64,000 nt of DNA from Sorangium sp025924095. Lineage in GTDB: Bacteria > Myxococcota_A > Polyangia > Polyangiales > Polyangiaceae. Below are positions 45,539 to 54,801 of this stretch, in pieces. Under the pieces are notes generated by a model. It made no database searches. It saw nothing but the letters and a program-made list of their open reading frames with translations, and had not been told where the DNA came from. The stretch covers positions 4,216,001 through 4,280,000 of the forward strand of contig NZ_CP150356.1 in the NCBI RefSeq assembly GCF_051521505.1, written 5' to 3'. The position numbers and the translations under genes are program-made. Within the stretch, counting starts at the first letter, position 1. Each line of letters begins with the position of its first letter.

Positions 45539-48400
45539 ATGAGCGTCGACCTCTCCCCCACGTCCAGGCCCAGCGGGCTCGCCGAGCTCCGCGCCGCCTA
45601 CGCGCGCGAGCGCGCTGAGCTCGATCGCACCGCGCCGAGCGGCCCCACCCCGGCGGCGGATCCGTCCGCGCTCGGGGTCGCCCTCGGCCGGCGCCACGCG
45701 CGCCTGCTCGACGATCTCCTGGCGCGCCTCTTCCACCTGCTGCGCGAGTCCGGCTCCCCGAGCCGCGCCGCGTGGGACGCGGTCGCCATCGCCGGGGTCG
45801 GCGGCTACGGCCGCGGCGCCGTCGCGCTGCGGAGCGACCTCGACGTGCGCATCCTCGCCCGCGACGCCCAGCGCGCCAGCGCCATCGCGGACGCGCTGCT
45901 CTACCCGCTCTGGGACATGGGGGTCACCGTGGGGCACCAGGTCGTCACCATCGACGACCTCGTCGAGAGCGCGCGCGAGGATCTGCCCACCGCGACGAGC
46001 CTGCTCGACTGGCGGCACGTCGTCGGCGACGCGTCGATGTCCGAGTCGCTGTGGCAGCGCGCCGCCGCGGGCCTCTTCGCGCACTCGGAGCTCCCCCGCT
46101 TCATCGAGCGGCTCGGGAAGGAGATCTCGCAGCGGCACGAGCGCTTCGGCGGCTCGGTCTACCTGCTGGAGCCCGACGTGAAGAACGGCGCGGGCGGGCT
46201 GCGCGACCTCGACGTCGCCCGCTGGGCGGCGAAGGCGCGCTACGGCGTCGGCGAGTTCGACGCGCTGGTCCGCTTCGGCGCGCTCGTCGCCCGCGAGGCC
46301 GAGGAGATCCGCCACGCCGCGGAGATGCTCTGGCGCATCCGCAACCTCCTCCACGCCCACTCCGGGCGGAGGACCGACCGGCTGACGTTCGACGAGCAGG
46401 AGCTCTGCGCGGGCGTGCTCGGCTACAACAAGGCCGCCGAGGCGGCCGGGAGCGGCGCGAAGAGCGCGCCCCCGCCCGACGAGCCCGCCGTGTCGCCCGA
46501 GGCGATCGAGCGGATGATGAGCGATTACTACCGGAGCGCCCGGACCATCTCGCGGGCCCTCGACATGATCGTCTCGCGCGCCACGCCGACGCTCACGAAG
46601 CGCCGCCGCCGCGACGAGGACCTCGGCGGCGGCATCCGCCTCTTCGACGGCTGCATCACGATGAGCGATCCGGATCTGCTCCGGACCGATCCGCCGATCG
46701 CGCTGCGGCTCGTCGCGGAGGCCGTCGAGCGCGGCGTCCCGCTGCTGCCCTACGCGCGCGGGGCGATCGTCCGCGCCGCCGGCGACCCGGCGTTCTGCGC
46801 GGCGCTCCGCGAGAGCCCCGAGGCCGCCGCGCTGTTCCGGACCCTCGTCGCCACGTGCAAGGAGACGGAGCTCCAGAGCGGCTCCGTCGTCCGCGAGCTG
46901 CACGACGTCGGCCTCCTGCTCGCCATGATCCCCGAGTTCTTGCCGGTCGTCGGGCGCGTCCACCACGACGTCTACCACGTGTACACGGTGGACGTGCACT
47001 CGGTCGCCGCGGTCGATCGGCTGGCGGCGCTCGTGCGGGGCGAGCTCGCGGCCGAGTTCGGGCTCCCGTGCCGGCTCGCCGCCGAGGCGACGCGGCCGAC
47101 GATGCTGTTCTTCGCCACGCTCCTGCACGACGTGGGCAAGGCGATCGGGGGCACCGATCACAGCCGGCGCGGCGCCGAGATGGCGCGCAAGATCCTGGCG
47201 CGGCTCGGCTTCCCCCCGGAGGACATCGACGAGGCGTGCCACCTCATCCTGAAGCACCTCGTGATGTACCTCATCGCGACCCGGCGCGATCTCGACGACC
47301 CCGCGACGATCTCGGAGTTCTGCCACGAGGTGCACGGCCGCGAGGGGCTGCGCGATCTCTACCTGCTCACGGTCGCCGATCTGTCGACCACGAGCCCCAC
47401 GTCGATGACGTCGTGGAAGGCGCGGATGCTCGACGAGCTCTACCTCTCGGCGGACGCGGCCCTGCGCGGCGCGCGGGGGGAGGGCGGGCCGCTCGGCATC
47501 GACGATCAGCGCATGGCCCGCGCGATCAGCGACACCGTGGGCGCGCTCGAGGATCTCCCGGCCGCGAGCGAGGCGGAGCGGCGCGCGCAGCGGGACTTCC
47601 TGGCCCGGTATCTCTCGTCGATGCCCGAGCGCTACCTCCTCGCGAACAGCCCGGCCGCGATCGCGGCGCACTCCGAGCTCGCGCGGCAGCAGGAGGGCGG
47701 CGAAAACAGCGTCTCGGTCGCGCTCGTGCCGTCGCGCCACCCGGAGGCCGCGGAGCTCTGCGTCGTCGCGCCGGATCGACCCGGCTTGCTCGCGGGGATC
47801 ACGGCGGCGCTCGCCTCCTCGCGCCTCGAGGTCCACGCCGCGCAGATCCACTCGCGCGCGAGCGACGACCCGGGCGTCGACGAGAGCGGCGTGCTCCGCG
47901 CGAGGACGGGCTCGTTTCCGCCCGCGGGCGTGCGCCTGCAGGCCGTCGACCTGTTCTGGGTGCGCGATCGCAGCGAGGGGGTCGCGGGGGTGGCCCGCGC
48001 CATCCCGAAGCTCGTGACCGACATCCAGGCGGCGCTCTCGGGCCAGATCTCGGGCGCCGAGCTCGCCAAGAAGCGCCGGGGCGGCGGGCTGCGCGAGCGC
48101 CCGACGCCGAAGGTCAAGACGCAGATATCCATCGACGACCGCGCGTCCCATCACACGGTGATCGAGGTCCTCACGCGCGACCGCCCCGGCCTCCTGTTCG
48201 CGATCTCGGACGCGCTCTACCAGCTCGGCCTCTCGATCTCGGTCGCCAAGATCAACACCGAGGGGACGCGCGTGGCCGACGTGTTCTATGTGAGCGAGGC
48301 GGACGGGACGAAGGTCGCGAACGGCAAACGGCTGCAAGAGGTCGAGGAGCGGCTGCACGCGGTGCTCCAGGGCCTGGACGGCGAAGGGAGTGTCGGATGA
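45539..48400 (+). CDS. glnD: bifunctional PII uridylyltransferase/uridylyl-removing enzyme
   Basis: A 953-residue GlnD. The nucleotidyltransferase motif GGYGRG (88-93) with SDLDV (99-103) is intact. The HD hydrolase domain has LLHDVGKAIGGTDHS near residues 526-540. Two ACT domains lie at the C-terminus (CVVAPDRPGLLAGITAALAS; VLTRDRPGLLFAISDALYQL). The enzyme senses glutamine and adds or removes UMP on PII proteins to control nitrogen assimilation. Neither glnB nor glnA is in the window. It overlaps the next gene by ATGA. Length is at the upper end for the family because of inserts around residues 300-330. Confidence 0.95.
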   Translation: MSVDLSPTSRPSGLAELRAAYARERAELDRTAPSGPTPAADPSALGVALGRRHARLLDDLLARLFHLLRESGSPSRAAWDAVAIAGVGGYGRGAVALRSDLDVRILARDAQRASAIADALLYPLWDMGVTVGHQVVTIDDLVESAREDLPTATSLLDWRHVVGDASMSESLWQRAAAGLFAHSELPRFIERLGKEISQRHERFGGSVYLLEPDVKNGAGGLRDLDVARWAAKARYGVGEFDALVRFGALVAREAEEIRHAAEMLWRIRNLLHAHSGRRTDRLTFDEQELCAGVLGYNKAAEAAGSGAKSAPPPDEPAVSPEAIERMMSDYYRSARTISRALDMIVSRATPTLTKRRRRDEDLGGGIRLFDGCITMSDPDLLRTDPPIALRLVAEAVERGVPLLPYARGAIVRAAGDPAFCAALRESPEAAALFRTLVATCKETELQSGSVVRELHDVGLLLAMIPEFLPVVGRVHHDVYHVYTVDVHSVAAVDRLAALVRGELAAEFGLPCRLAAEATRPTMLFFATLLHDVGKAIGGTDHSRRGAEMARKILARLGFPPEDIDEACHLILKHLVMYLIATRRDLDDPATISEFCHEVHGREGLRDLYLLTVADLSTTSPTSMTSWKARMLDELYLSADAALRGARGEGGPLGIDDQRMARAISDTVGALEDLPAASEAERRAQRDFLARYLSSMPERYLLANSPAAIAAHSELARQQEGGENSVSVALVPSRHPEAAELCVVAPDRPGLLAGITAALASSRLEVHAAQIHSRASDDPGVDESGVLRARTGSFPPAGVRLQAVDLFWVRDRSEGVAGVARAIPKLVTDIQAALSGQISGAELAKKRRGGGLRERPTPKVKTQISIDDRASHHTVIEVLTRDRPGLLFAISDALYQLGLSISVAKINTEGTRVADVFYVSEADGTKVANGKRLQEVEERLHAVLQGLDGEGSVG

Positions 48401-49455
48401 ACAAGAAGTGGCTTTCGCGTGCGGCGCGGGCGGCGATCGCCGCTCGTCGCGGCGGTGTGTGTGTGGCGCTCGCGGCGTGCGTCGCGGCGTGCGGGGGAGC
48501 GCAGGAGCCCCCGCGCGAGCAGTTCGCGGATCCGCTGCTCGCCGATCCGCCCGACGGCAGCGACGCGGCGACCTCGAAGGGGACGTCGACGAGCGCGCTC
48601 GACCGGGGCGTCGCTTACATCAAGAACGAGAAGTACGAGGAGGCGAAGCAGCACCTCCTCCGGGCGATCGAGCACGAGCCGAGCAGCGCCGAGGCGCACT
48701 ACTACCTCGGGCTCGCGCGCGAGAAGACGAACGACCGCGCCGGCGCCGAGGCGTCGTACAAGAAGGCGCTCGCGAGCGATCCCAAGCTGGAGGCCGCCGC
48801 GCTGAACCTGGCGGCGCTCTACCTGGACGAGCCGCCCCGGCCCGACGAGGCGATCGCGGTGCTCTCGAAGGCGCTCGAGCAGGCGCCGGGCCGCTCCGCG
48901 CTCCACCAGAACCTGGGCTACGCGTACGGCCTGAAGCGCGACGTCGCGAGCGCGAGCAAGCACTACGAGGCGGCGCTCAAGGCCGAGGACACGGCCGCCA
49001 CGCGCTTCGCCTACGGCGCGATGCTGTTCGAGGCGAAGGAGCTCGACCGGGCCGCGGCCGAGCTCAAGAAGGCGCTCGCCGCGACCGGCGACGACGTGGC
49101 GACGATCGCGACGATCGGGCGGATGCTCGGGCCGGCCAAGGCGTACGCCGACTGCGTGGCGGCCTTCGACCGCGCCATCAAGCTGAAGCCGGAGGCGGAG
49201 TTCCATGTGCGCCGCGGCACGTGCCGGCACGAGCTCGGCGACGAGCCGGGGGCGCGCGCGGACTTCCAGGCGGCGATCAAGGTGGACCCGCGGTTCGCGG
49301 CCGCGCACTACTACCTGGGTCTGTCGTTCCTGGCCGAGCGCAAGCCGCAGAGCGCGCTCGCGGCGCTCACCGAGGCCGGCAAGCACGGGGGCGACACCGA
49401 GATCGGCAAGCGCGCCCGCGCCCGGGTGAAGGAGCTCAGCGTCCGGGTGAAGTAG
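48397..49455 (+). CDS. TPR-repeat lipoprotein
   Basis: A 352-residue lipoprotein. The signal ends in CVAACGGA (lipobox VAAC). From about residue 68, TPR units follow regularly (ALDRGVAYIKNEKYEEAKQH, AHYYLGLAREKTNDRAGAEA, LHQNLGYAYGLKRDVASASK, AHYYLGLSFLAERKPQSALA), about seven to eight in total. It is probably an outer-membrane-anchored scaffold in the periplasm. Its ATG overlaps the glnD stop, so it is co-translated with glnD, though a functional link is not obvious. It converges on parB. Confidence 0.85.
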   Translation: MNKKWLSRAARAAIAARRGGVCVALAACVAACGGAQEPPREQFADPLLADPPDGSDAATSKGTSTSALDRGVAYIKNEKYEEAKQHLLRAIEHEPSSAEAHYYLGLAREKTNDRAGAEASYKKALASDPKLEAAALNLAALYLDEPPRPDEAIAVLSKALEQAPGRSALHQNLGYAYGLKRDVASASKHYEAALKAEDTAATRFAYGAMLFEAKELDRAAAELKKALAATGDDVATIATIGRMLGPAKAYADCVAAFDRAIKLKPEAEFHVRRGTCRHELGDEPGARADFQAAIKVDPRFAAAHYYLGLSFLAERKPQSALAALTEAGKHGGDTEIGKRARARVKELSVRVK

Positions 49456-49458
49456 CGC

Positions 49459-49498
49459 GGCCGCCCGCCGATCCCGCTCGCCGGAGCGGGGCGGCGGC
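49459..49498. terminator. putative bidirectional terminator hairpin
   Basis: CCCGCTC (49473-49479) and GAGCGGG (49484-49490) form a perfect 7-bp stem with loop GCCG, flanked by further pairable GCCGCC/GGCGGC. It sits exactly between two convergent genes. There is no clear T-run, so termination may need Rho. Confidence 0.45.
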
Positions 49499-50410
49499 TC
49501 ACGCGCCGAGCAGCGCGAGGATCCTGTCGAGCTCGTCGAGCGAGCCGTACGTGACGCCGAGCTCGCCGCGGCCGCCCTCGTCGCGCACCTCGACGCGCGT
49601 CCCGAGCCTCCGCATGAGGCGCGCCTCCAGGTCCTTGATCGCGGGCGATTTCCCCGCGGGCTTCTTCTCGCCGGGGTCCTCCCCGCCGCTCTCCGCGGCC
49701 CGGCTCTCCTTCTCCTTCGCCGCCTTGATCAGCGCCTCGACCTTGCGGACCGGGAGCTTGCCGTGGACGGTCCGCTCGGCGACGTCGGCCATCACCTTGT
49801 CGCTCGGCGCCCCGAGCAGCGCGCGCGCGTGGCCCTCGCTGAGCTCGCGCGAGATCACCATGCTGCGGATCCGCTGCGGCAGCCGGAGGAGCCGGAGCGA
49901 GTTGACGATCGTCGTGCGGTCCTTGCCGACGCGCTCCGCGAGGGTCTGGTGCGTGTAGCTGTGCTCGCGCAGCAGCCGGTCGAACGCCTCGGCGATCTCG
50001 ATCGCGTTCAGGTCGGCCCGCTGCACGTTCTCGACCAGCGCCAGCTCGAACGCCTCCCTGGGGGAGACGTCCTTGACGACGACGAGCACCTCCCTGAGCC
50101 CCGCGCGCTGCGCGGCGCGCCACCGCCGCTCGCCCGCGATGAGCTCGAAGGTGTCGTTCCCGGCCTGCGTCCTGCGCACGATGAGCGGCTCGATGAGCCC
50201 GTGCTCGCGGATGCTCCCGGTGAGCTCCTCCAGCTCGGCCTCGTCGAAGTGCTGCCGCGGCTGCCCCTTCTGCGGGACGATCTTCTCGATCGCGCAGACG
50301 AACACGCTGCGCCCCTCGGCCGCCTTCGACGTCGCCGGCGGCGGCGCCGGGAGCAGGGCGTCGAGCCCCCGTCCGAGCGCGCGCCGCGCCCCTTTCTGAT
50401 CGGCATTCAT
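49499..50410 (-). CDS. parB: chromosome partitioning protein ParB
   Basis: A 303-residue ParB/Spo0J. The start MNADQKGARRALGRGLDALL is the typical ParB opening that contacts ParA. The CTPase box includes QPRQHFDEAELEELTGSI and GERRWRAA (93-100). ENVQRADLNAIEIAEAFDRL leads into the helix-turn-helix that binds parS (TLAERVGKDRTTIVNSLRLL). The C-terminal dimerisation part is short. Its start codon overlaps the parA stop (ATGA), the standard parAB operon. ParB loads on parS near the origin and guides segregation with ParA. Confidence 0.96.
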   Translation of the reverse strand: MNADQKGARRALGRGLDALLPAPPPATSKAAEGRSVFVCAIEKIVPQKGQPRQHFDEAELEELTGSIREHGLIEPLIVRRTQAGNDTFELIAGERRWRAAQRAGLREVLVVVKDVSPREAFELALVENVQRADLNAIEIAEAFDRLLREHSYTHQTLAERVGKDRTTIVNSLRLLRLPQRIRSMVISRELSEGHARALLGAPSDKVMADVAERTVHGKLPVRKVEALIKAAKEKESRAAESGGEDPGEKKPAGKSPAIKDLEARLMRRLGTRVEVRDEGGRGELGVTYGSLDELDRILALLGA

Positions 50411-51333
50411 GATCTGGGTCGTGCGTCCCTCGCGCGCGCTCCGGTGGTGGGCGGGGGCTCGGCCTGCGGCTCCGCCTCGTCATTCGCGCGCTGCGTCTTC
50501 TTCGGATCTGCCGCGGCGGCGGGCGGGCCGTCCAGGATCTCGCGCGCGAGGCTCAGGTAGCCCTGCGCCCCCTTCGACTGGGCGTCGTAGAGCAGCGCCG
50601 GCTTGCCGTGCGACGGCGCCTCGCTGAGCTTCACGTTGCGCGGGATGATCGCGTCGAAGACGCGGAAGTGCGCCCTCACCTCGTCGGCCACCTGGTGGGT
50701 GAGCGAGTTGCGCCCGTCGAACATCGTCAGGACGACGCCCTCGACCGTGAGCTCCGGGTTGAAGGCGCTCTTCACCCGATCGATCGTCGCCATGAGGTGC
50801 GTCAGCCCCTCGAGCGCGTAGTACTCGCACTGGAGCGGCACGAGCACGCGGTGCGCCGCGGTGAGCGCGTTCAAGGTGAGCAGCCCGAGCGACGGCGGGC
50901 AGTCGAGGACGACGAACGCGTACCCGTCGAGCTGCGGGCGCAGCGCCTGGCGCAGCCGCGTCGCGCGGTCGGTCGCGTCGACAAGCTCGAGCTCCGCCGC
51001 GACGAGGTCCTGCGTCGCCGGCACCACGTCGAGCAAGGGCACCTCGGTCGCGACGATCGCCTCCTTCAGCGCTGCCTGCCCGATCAGGACGTCGTAGAGG
51101 GACAGCTCGAAGCTCCCCCGCCGCACGCCGACGCCGCTCGACGCGTTCCCCTGAGGATCGCAGTCGACGAGCAGCGTCCGGTACTCCGCCGCGGCGAAGC
51201 TCGCGGCCAGGTTGACCGAGGTCGTGGTCTTGCCGACGCCCCCCTTCTGGTTGGCGACGGCGAAGATGACAGGCGAAGGCTTGGGAGCGGAACCGGGCTT
51301 GCCGGGCGCGCCCCCCTGGTTGTGCGATGGCAT
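50407..51333 (-). CDS. parA: chromosome partitioning ATPase ParA/Soj
   Basis: A 308-residue ParA. Deviant Walker A is KGGVGKTTTSVNLA (from about residue 30). Walker A' LLVDCDPQGNASSGVG and Walker B FVVLDCPPSLGLLTLNAL are present, as is the family stretch YYALEGLTHLMATIDRV. The C-terminal 40 residues are a Pro/Ala/Glu-rich extension. Start at 51333 (MPSHNQGGAPGKPG) is preferred; the ORF opens further upstream but into a Cys/Arg-rich, non-ParA-like segment. First gene of parAB; ATP-dependent DNA binding drives parS-ParB segregation. Confidence 0.96.
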   Translation of the reverse strand: MPSHNQGGAPGKPGSAPKPSPVIFAVANQKGGVGKTTTSVNLAASFAAAEYRTLLVDCDPQGNASSGVGVRRGSFELSLYDVLIGQAALKEAIVATEVPLLDVVPATQDLVAAELELVDATDRATRLRQALRPQLDGYAFVVLDCPPSLGLLTLNALTAAHRVLVPLQCEYYALEGLTHLMATIDRVKSAFNPELTVEGVVLTMFDGRNSLTHQVADEVRAHFRVFDAIIPRNVKLSEAPSHGKPALLYDAQSKGAQGYLSLAREILDGPPAAAADPKKTQRANDEAEPQAEPPPTTGARARDARPRS

Positions 51334-51992
51334 CGTGCTGTGTCGCGTCCGACCCGGCTGCTTACACGACCCCCACCGGCACGTCGAGAGATGCAGGCGT
51401 CTCCGCTGCATGTTCGAACGGACGCGCGGGTCCGGCCCGGCCTGACGCAGGCTCCGGGCGCGCGTTCAACGCCTCGCCAGCGCCCCGCCAGCGCCCCGGG
51501 AGCACGCCTCCAGGCGGCCGGGCCGCGGCGCTCGGGCATGCCCCGGACGCTGGGCGGCGCCCGCCCGCCCGCCGTTCCCCCACCGTTCGCTCGTCGGATT
51601 GTTGGCCTGAACGGCAGGGGTGTCTACAGTGGCCCACATGTCGCTTGGTGTAGGCAAAAGTGATCGAACGACGGGGCCGTTGGCCCGCGGGCGAGGTCGT
51701 TGCTTCGGCCTCGGGGGGGCGCTGCTGTCCAGCGGCGACTCCGGCCCGGTCGATCGGATCCTTGCCCACGCGTTCTGGTGCGACGGGCGCGAGCCTGCGG
51801 TGCTCGCTCCTGCGCAGGTCCTCGTGCTTTCGCCTTCGCTTCAACGCAGGTCGGCGCTCGGCTCGCGCCGTCGTCTGCCCTCGACGCGCGTCGAGGGTCG
51901 GCGCTGACCGCTCCTTGATCACGGACGTGGTGCCCAGCTTCGCCGAGCAGACCGACGCCATGACGTCGCCTCGGCACATGTGAGGAGGACAG
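51334..51992. other. intergenic, divergent spacer between parA and a small gene
   Basis: A 659-bp spacer. Several frames are open but read as Arg/Ala/Pro-rich shadow sequence. Promoters for parA (minus) and for the 53-residue gene (plus) must be here. TTGTTG-N18-TCTACA near 51600-51630 is a weak plus-strand candidate. No parS-like CACGTG palindrome was seen. Confidence 0.4.
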
Positions 51993-52154
51993 ATGCCGCT
52001 TCCCAGGTCGTATCAGAACTTTGCAGAGTTCGAGCGCGAGATTCTCCGCCCGAACCGTGTGGGCTTCTCGCTCGAAGACATCGTCGAGGAGGGCCCCTTC
52101 GACGCCGAGCTCGATTTCGAGAAGGACCCCTTCGACGCCTCGGACAACGACTGA
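51993..52154 (+). CDS. small acidic protein, 53 residues
   Basis: The ATG at 51993 is preceded by TGAGGAGGACAG, a near-ideal ribosome-binding site. The product starts MPLPRSYQNFAEFEREILRP and continues NRVGFSLEDIVEEGPFDAEL, ending DFEKDPFDASDND. It is strongly acidic in its second half, with a repeated PFDA element. There is no signal peptide or membrane segment. An excellent intrinsic terminator follows 77 bp downstream, so it is probably a stand-alone, well expressed unit. No family was recognised, but start, codon use and terminator make it a convincing gene. Confidence 0.7.
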   Translation: MPLPRSYQNFAEFEREILRPNRVGFSLEDIVEEGPFDAELDFEKDPFDASDND

Positions 52155-52230
52155 GCGCGACGGCCCCGCGCTCGCGCCGGTGCGGGCGCCGCGCGGCACA
52201 TCAGCTTGCACGATCCCTCCCGGGATCCCC

Positions 52231-52270
52231 GAGCCCCGGCGGCCGCCTCTCCGCCGGGGCTCCTTTTTTT
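52231..52270 (+). terminator. strong intrinsic terminator
   Basis: A perfect 12-bp stem (GAGCCCCGGCGG at 52231-52242, CCGCCGGGGCTC at 52251-52262) with an 8-nt loop, then C and seven Ts (52264-52270). This ends transcription of the 53-residue gene and separates it from tig. It is the clearest intrinsic terminator in the window. Confidence 0.9.
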
Positions 52271-52296
52271 AAAGCAGCGTCCTGTCGGTCGTCTCG

Positions 52297-52340
52297 ACCC
52301 CCCAGCGACGCGTGGCTTGACCCCCCCAGCGACGCGTGGC
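52297..52340. repeat. 20-bp direct repeat upstream of tig
   Basis: Two copies of ACCCCCC(C)AGCGACGCGTGGC, at 52297-52316 and 52320-52340, differ only by one extra C. Each contains ACGCGT. They sit 29 bp upstream of the tig start, between the terminator and the gene, so they overlap the probable promoter or leader of tig. Confidence 0.7.
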
Positions 52341-52368
52341 ACGAGTGCCGCCCTTCGAAAAAAACGCC

Positions 52369-53637
52369 ATGCAAGTCAACGTCGAAAAGCTTTCTCCCGT
52401 GCTGATGGAGTTTCAGGTGGAGGTCCCCGCGGACCGGGTCCGGAGCGAGGTCGACAAGGCCTATTCGGCGCTCCAGCGGACGGCCCGGGTCCGGGGCTAC
52501 CGGCCTGGCAAGGCGCCGCGCCAGGTGCTCGCGCACCTCTACGGCGGCCGCATCCACGCCGATGTCGCCCAGCGGCTCGTCGACTCCACGCTGAACCAGG
52601 CGCTCGCCGACAAGCAGGTGCAGCCCCTGTCCCAGCCGGCGATCGCGCCCGCCGAGCTGCGCCCGGACGACGCGTTCTCCTACAAGGCCCGCTTCGAGGT
52701 CCGCCCCGACATCGCCGAGGTGAAGTGGGAGGGCTTCGAGGTGAAGCGCCCCTCGACCACGCCGACGGAGGAGATGATCGACGCCGAGCTCACCGCCCTC
52801 CGGCGCGAGCACTCGACGCTGCAGGCGCCGGACCCGGAGCGCCCGGGCGCCAAGGGGGACATGGCGACGCTCTCCTTCACGCTCGAGGTCGCCGGCGCCC
52901 TCCGCGACACGAAGCAGCAGGAGATCGAGACCGAGCTCGGCAGCGGCCAGATCTTCAAGGAGATCGAGGACGCGCTCCTCGGGATGACGCCGGGCCAGTC
53001 GAAGGACGTCCCGGTCACGTTCTCCGAGCAGCACTCGAACGCGGATCTGCGGGGCAAGCAGGCGCTCTTCCACATCACGCTGAAGGACCTGCGTGAGCGC
53101 ATCTTCCCGGAGGTCGACGACGAGTTCGCGAAGGACTGCGGCGAGGAGAGCCTCCCCGCGCTCCGCGAGGCGGTCCGCAAGAAGATCGAGAAGGAGCTGA
53201 CCCAGCGCGCGAGCGACGCGGTCGCCGAGCAGCTCGTGATCGAGCTCTGCAAGGCGAACCCGATCCCGGTCCCGCCGTCGCTCGTCGATCAGCAGGCGCA
53301 GCTCGCCGAGCGCGAGCTGCTCGCGACGGCCCGGCGGCAGGGGCAGCGCGTCGATCCGACGCCGGAGTTCCGCGCCCGCGTGCGGCTCGACGCCGAGATG
53401 AAGGTGCGCGCGGGCCTGGCCATGGCCGAGATCGCGAAGGCGAAGGAGGTCAGGATCACCGAGGCCGATCTCGAGAAGGGCTACCAGGAGCTCGCCGAGC
53501 AGAGCGGCAAGAACGTCGCGAAGATCAAGGCGGAGTACCGCGAGCCCCAGAAGCGCGAGCTCTTCGCCGGGATGATCCTCGAGGACAAGATCCTCGACAT
53601 CATCGAGGCCGCCGCGAAGGTCACGGACGCGAGCTAG
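52369..53637 (+). CDS. tig: trigger factor (ribosome-associated chaperone)
   Basis: A 422-residue trigger factor. The N-terminal ribosome-binding domain includes the signature RVRGYRPGKAPRQVL (canonical GFRxGKxP). A PPIase-like domain of FKBP type is at about residues 150-235 (GDMATLSFTLEVAG). A long helical C-terminal chaperone domain follows (LREAVRKKIEKELTQRASD, ITEADLEKGYQELAEQSGKN). The ATG at 52369 (MQVNVEKLSPVLMEFQV) is the family start; 11 further codons are open upstream. Trigger factor receives nascent chains at the ribosome exit. It leads the tig-clpP-clpX-lon block. Confidence 0.95.
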   Translation: MQVNVEKLSPVLMEFQVEVPADRVRSEVDKAYSALQRTARVRGYRPGKAPRQVLAHLYGGRIHADVAQRLVDSTLNQALADKQVQPLSQPAIAPAELRPDDAFSYKARFEVRPDIAEVKWEGFEVKRPSTTPTEEMIDAELTALRREHSTLQAPDPERPGAKGDMATLSFTLEVAGALRDTKQQEIETELGSGQIFKEIEDALLGMTPGQSKDVPVTFSEQHSNADLRGKQALFHITLKDLRERIFPEVDDEFAKDCGEESLPALREAVRKKIEKELTQRASDAVAEQLVIELCKANPIPVPPSLVDQQAQLAERELLATARRQGQRVDPTPEFRARVRLDAEMKVRAGLAMAEIAKAKEVRITEADLEKGYQELAEQSGKNVAKIKAEYREPQKRELFAGMILEDKILDIIEAAAKVTDAS

Positions 53638-53972
53638 CCACGGCGCGCCGCCGGAGCCGATCCGGCGGCGCAGTTCGTCCGGGTCGTGTCGCGCGTGGCT
53701 GCGCGGCGCCCTCATCGAGCCACATCGCGTACGTCGAGCGTGCGTCGAGCGTGCGTTCAACGCGCGGCGCGCCGGCGCTTCGCGCGCCCCGCGCAATCTG
53801 TGCGGAAGCGCGGAGGCGCGAAGGCGCGCAGGCGCGCAGGCGCGCAGGCGCGGATGCCAACGAGCGGCCGACATTTCCGGTAACCTCGGGCGCGTTCGGT
53901 CTTGCGATCGGACGCAGTCTGGCCCAGGAGTAGAAGCCCTGCCGCGCGGCAGGAAACCCCCCGGAGCACCGG
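53638..53972. other. tig-clpP spacer with 8-bp repeats
   Basis: A 335-bp spacer. At about 53819-53853 there are four tandem copies of GGCGCGCA (the first and last slightly changed). Further upstream CGTCGAGCGTG is repeated twice. The sequence TTGCGA near 53902 with TAGAAG at 53931 resembles the clpX promoter elements but with a 23-bp spacer, too long for a normal sigma-70 promoter. Confidence 0.5.
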
Positions 53973-54617
53973 ATGACCCGACGAGTCGAAACCCGCACCC
54001 AAGCCATCGAGTTTCTCGAACGCGAGAAGGCCTACATCCTCCCGACGGTCACGGAAGTGACCCACCGCGGCGAGCGGGAGTGGAACATCTTCAGCCGCCT
54101 CCTCAAGGATCGCATCGTCTTCATCGGCACGGAGATCGATGACTTCGTCGCGAACGCCGTGATCGCGCAGTTCCTCTTCCTGGAGAGCGAGGATCCCGAG
54201 AAGGAGATCCAGGTCTACATCAACAGCCCGGGCGGCGTGGTGACGTCGGGGCTCGCCATGTACGACACGATGCAGTACGTGCGGTGCCCGGTGTCGACGA
54301 TGTGCATCGGCCAGGCCGCGTCGATGGGCGCCGTGCTGCTCGCCGCGGGTCGCAAGGGCCGGCGCTTCGCGCTGCCGCACGCCCGGATGATGATCCACCA
54401 GCCGCTCGGCGGCGCGCGCGGTCAGGCGACGGACATCGAGATCCAGGCGCGCGAGATCAAGAAGATCAAGGAGACGCTGATCGACATCCTCGTCGAAGCG
54501 ACCGGCAAGAACCGGGACGAGCTGGCGAAGGACATCGAGCGCGACTTCTACCTGAGCGCGACGCAGGCCAAGGAGTATGGCCTCATCGACGAGGTCTTCC
54601 CGAAGCGGATCAAGTAG
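53973..54617 (+). CDS. clpP: ATP-dependent Clp protease proteolytic subunit
   Basis: A 214-residue ClpP with a complete catalytic triad: Ser117 (GQAASMGAVL), His142 (ARMMIHQPLGG) and Asp191 (IERDFYLSATQA). The handle helix and INSPGG oxyanion-loop motif (VYINSPGGVV) are present. ClpP forms a double heptamer that degrades substrates fed by ClpX. clpX follows after 326 bp with its own promoter candidate. The N-terminal leader is about 30 residues before the mature fold, and a propeptide is possible. Confidence 0.97.
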   Translation: MTRRVETRTQAIEFLEREKAYILPTVTEVTHRGEREWNIFSRLLKDRIVFIGTEIDDFVANAVIAQFLFLESEDPEKEIQVYINSPGGVVTSGLAMYDTMQYVRCPVSTMCIGQAASMGAVLLAAGRKGRRFALPHARMMIHQPLGGARGQATDIEIQAREIKKIKETLIDILVEATGKNRDELAKDIERDFYLSATQAKEYGLIDEVFPKRIK

Positions 54618-54772
54618 GTGCCCGCGCCCCCTCGTCCGGCGGGCGTGCCCTGGCGGAGGGCTGGCGCGAGCGGCGTCGGCCTGCGGCGCGCAGCCTCATC
54701 GAGGGCGCGCGCCGCGGCGCCATCAGGCGATTCCCTGACTTCGGCCACAGGCTGGAGACCACCCCCGTTAGC

Positions 54773-54801
54773 TTGCGACGGTACGGGCACCGGACTAGAA
54801 T
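54773..54801 (+). promoter_or_regulatory. sigma-70-type promoter for clpX
   Basis: -35 TTGCGA (54773-54778), spacer of 17 bp, -10 TAGAAT (54796-54801). It lies about 140 bp upstream of the clpX start in the clpP-clpX spacer, so clpX can be expressed independently of clpP. Confidence 0.65.

Noticed and set aside
45491..48358. 955-codon antisense ORF across glnD
   Set aside because: glnD motifs on the plus strand are complete; the antisense frame has none.
53902..53936. clpP promoter with TTGCGA and TAGAAG
   Set aside because: The 23-bp spacing is too long for a normal sigma-70 promoter.
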